Positions 62,321 to 64,000 of a stretch of 64,000 bases of DNA are shown here, one piece after another. The DNA is from Roseomonas sp. (lineage in GTDB: Bacteria; Pseudomonadota; Alphaproteobacteria; Acetobacterales; Acetobacteraceae), in the NCBI GenBank assembly GCA_020249145.1, contig JADCGF010000011.1:139012-203011 (forward strand), written 5' to 3'. The translations under genes and the position numbers were made by a program. Under the pieces are notes generated by a model that saw only the letters and a program-made list of their open reading frames with translations, did not search any database and was not told where the DNA came from. Positions within the stretch are counted from its first letter, which is position 1; each line of letters begins with the position of its first letter.

Positions 62321-64000
62321 GTGAGACGGGTCGCAGGTCAAGCGGGGCGAGGGTTGAAACTGCTGGCAAGGGCCTGCCTGACCCTGTCGCTGGTGGTGGG
62401 TCTTGCCCTGGCCGGGCTGGTTTGGCGGCTGGAACAGGGCCCGATCAGCCTGCCTTGGCTGGCCCGCCAGGCGGAGGACGCCGCCAATCAGGCGCTGGCT
62501 GGCCAAAAGGTCGCCATCGCCGAAGCCGCGATTTCCTGGGCGGGCTGGCGGGAAGGGCATCGTTCACCCATTGCGGTGCGCTTTTCCGAAATCAGGCTGG
62601 TTGACAAGCATGATGGGCTGATTGCCGTTTTGCCGCAGGTGGATGCTTCCCTTTCACTGGGCGGGTTGCTGCGCGGGCATATCGGCTTGCGCGCGCTGGA
62701 ACTGCGAGGGCTCAGCCTGCTCGCCAATCGGGATCGGGCGGGCGCGCTTTCGCTAGGGCTGCCGGCCACCGCCAATGCCGAGGCCACGGAAGCGCCGGAC
62801 ACCGCGCTTCATGCCCTGGCCGAGATCATCACCGCCTGGCTTGAACCGCCCAATGAGGAAACGGCGCTATCGGCGATCCGGCGCATTGCCTTGCTGGATA
62901 CCAGGCTGGCACTATCCGACGAGGCTTCCGGGCGGGTGGTGAGTGCGAATCTTGCCTCACTTGTTTTGCAACGCCGCGCGGCTGGTGGCTTGGAATTGGC
63001 CGGGCGCGCCATGCTGGAATTGGTCGATCAGCGCATTCCGGTGGAGATTGCTGGCAATCTGGACCGCGCGCTTTGGCGTGGGGAGGCATCGCTCTCCGCG
63101 CGTGGCATCCGCCCTGCGGCGCTTGCCAAGGTCAGCCCTGAATTGGCGCCCTTGGCCGCGCTGGATGCCGAGGCAGAAATCACCCTGATCGCGCGCTTCG
63201 CCGGGGCACCACGGCCGGATTTGTTGATGGGGCAGCTGCGCAGCGGGGCGGGCATGCTGCATTTGCCCAATGGTCGCGGGGATTTGCCCTTTGCTTCCCT
63301 TCTGCTGGACGCGACCCTGGCTGAGGATGTCGTGCGTGTTGAACGCCTGGCCTTCTCGCCCCAGCCATCCCCGCGCCCAGGCGCCAACCCGCCGCCAGTG
63401 GTTGGCGCATCAGGGGAGGCGCGCCTGAAGGATGGCGCCTGGCAAACAGCGGCTGATGTCAGAATGAGCGGTTTGGACATCGCCGATCTGGCGCATTATT
63501 GGCCGCCGAGCATTGCACCCAAACAACGCGAATGGCTCGCCGAAAACCTGACCGCCGGCATGCTGCGCGAAGGAAATTGGCGCCTTGCGGCCAGTATCGG
63601 CGCGGATGGCAATAGCGCGGAAGTCACCGGCCTTTCGGGCATGGCGCGGGCCGAAGGTGTCACCGTGCATTGGCTAAGGCCTATCCCGCCCTTTCAGGGT
63701 GCTAATGGCGAGGCACGCTTTTCGCTCGACAAGATCGAAGTTACCGCCACCAACGGCCAGCAGGCCGGCACCGCCATTGTCACGGATGGTGCCACGGTTT
63801 CGATCAGCTTTGCGACCAACCCTGAAATCGCCCGCATTGAGGCGAAGCTGCGCGGCCCGCTGGCAGAGGCTTGGAGTATTGTGCGCCATCCGCGGCTTAA
63901 AATTTTCGAGCGGCGCCCGCCGCCGATCAATGACCCAACCGGCACGCTTGATGCCGCGACGCTGATGCTGAGCTTCCCCCTCATCAAGGCTTTGGATATC
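62321..64000 (+). CDS. AsmA/YhdP-like (DUF3971) envelope protein, N-terminal part (partial)
   Basis: The open frame runs from GTG 62321 off the right edge; 560 codons are visible. An N-terminal membrane helix (LTLSLVVGLALAGLVW, about residues 21-36) is followed by a long periplasmic region: AEAAISWAGWREGHRSPIAV near 68, WPPSIAPKQREWLAENLT near 388 and HWLRPIPPFQGANGEARFSL near 450. These are typical of the YhdP branch of AsmA-like proteins, which help move phospholipid to the outer membrane. GTG 62321 follows AGGGA at good spacing. The C-terminal part is outside the window. Confidence 0.85.
   Translation, partial: MRRVAGQAGRGLKLLARACLTLSLVVGLALAGLVWRLEQGPISLPWLARQAEDAANQALAGQKVAIAEAAISWAGWREGHRSPIAVRFSEIRLVDKHDGLIAVLPQVDASLSLGGLLRGHIGLRALELRGLSLLANRDRAGALSLGLPATANAEATEAPDTALHALAEIITAWLEPPNEETALSAIRRIALLDTRLALSDEASGRVVSANLASLVLQRRAAGGLELAGRAMLELVDQRIPVEIAGNLDRALWRGEASLSARGIRPAALAKVSPELAPLAALDAEAEITLIARFAGAPRPDLLMGQLRSGAGMLHLPNGRGDLPFASLLLDATLAEDVVRVERLAFSPQPSPRPGANPPPVVGASGEARLKDGAWQTAADVRMSGLDIADLAHYWPPSIAPKQREWLAENLTAGMLREGNWRLAASIGADGNSAEVTGLSGMARAEGVTVHWLRPIPPFQGANGEARFSLDKIEVTATNGQQAGTAIVTDGATVSISFATNPEIARIEAKLRGPLAEAWSIVRHPRLKIFERRPPPINDPTGTLDAATLMLSFPLIKALDI

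Noticed and set aside
1..64000. CRISPR array, rRNA or tRNA genes, or insertion sequences
   Set aside because: No regularly spaced repeats, no TTCRANY-type T-loop with paired stems and no transposase-like protein were seen by eye. A tool search could still find a tRNA that I missed.

Overview
The window is high-GC chromosomal DNA from an alphaproteobacterium, most likely an Acetobacteraceae/Rhodospirillales member close to Roseomonas. This rests on the operon orders (ribBA-ribH-nusB-thiL; atpI-atpB-atpE-atpF'-atpF with a separate b' subunit; lptF-lptG-lptD-surA-rsmA), on paired GlnD and GlnE, and on many solute receptors, CaiB-type CoA-transferases and amidohydrolases. Genus was not tested by alignment. 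About 64 genes are packed with frequent 4-base start/stop overlaps. I saw no tRNA, rRNA, CRISPR array, transposase or integrase. Layout: 1-2262 is the end of a riboflavin operon with nusB and thiL; the truncated first gene carries a GTP cyclohydrolase II-like domain without its zinc and catalytic motifs. 2269-11774 holds metabolic genes: flavin reductase, histidine phosphatase, EamA transporter with FAD amine oxidase, class I fumarase, small DUF proteins, RidA, a VOC protein, a Rieske protein and two amidohydrolases. 11918-13425 is an AT-rich island with a two-gene, translationally coupled cassette (soluble protein, then a four-helix membrane protein), flanked by identical 26-bp copies of a terminator hairpin. 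It is the best candidate here for an undescribed accessory system. 13468-31759, nearly all on the minus strand, holds a peptide-type solute receptor, the F0 ATP synthase operon with a recognisable sigma-70 promoter, a lipoprotein, exonuclease III, asparagine synthetase, three glycosyltransferases for surface glycan, then (after ygfZ and a methyltransferase on the plus strand) rsmA, surA, lptD, lptG and lptF, the outer-membrane assembly operon. 31805-41643 holds an FAD oxidase, an alkyltransferase-like protein whose active-site Cys is Trp, a tautomerase/CaiB pair, a cold-shock protein, an Mpo1-like protein, glnD and mutS. 41754-56308 is a catabolic stretch on the plus strand: two solute receptors, malic enzyme, midA-pgeF, a PrpF-like isomerase with a LigI-like lactonase, two CaiB transferases, a VOC protein, a frame-disrupted flavoprotein and a dihydropyrimidinase. 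56358-64000 holds a cupin, YqgE, hisF-hisE (HisE with a Lys-rich extension), bcp, glnE and the start of an AsmA/YhdP-like gene that runs off the window. Working together: GlnD and GlnE form the nitrogen-status relay to glutamine synthetase; LptF/G/D, SurA, the glycosyltransferases and perhaps the AsmA-like protein serve the outer membrane; the receptors, CoA-transferases, amidohydrolases and isomerases suggest uptake and breakdown of organic acids or aromatic products. A palindromic repeat occurs three times (near 10.7, 27.1 and 56.3 kb) and in one case supplies the C-terminus of a protein.
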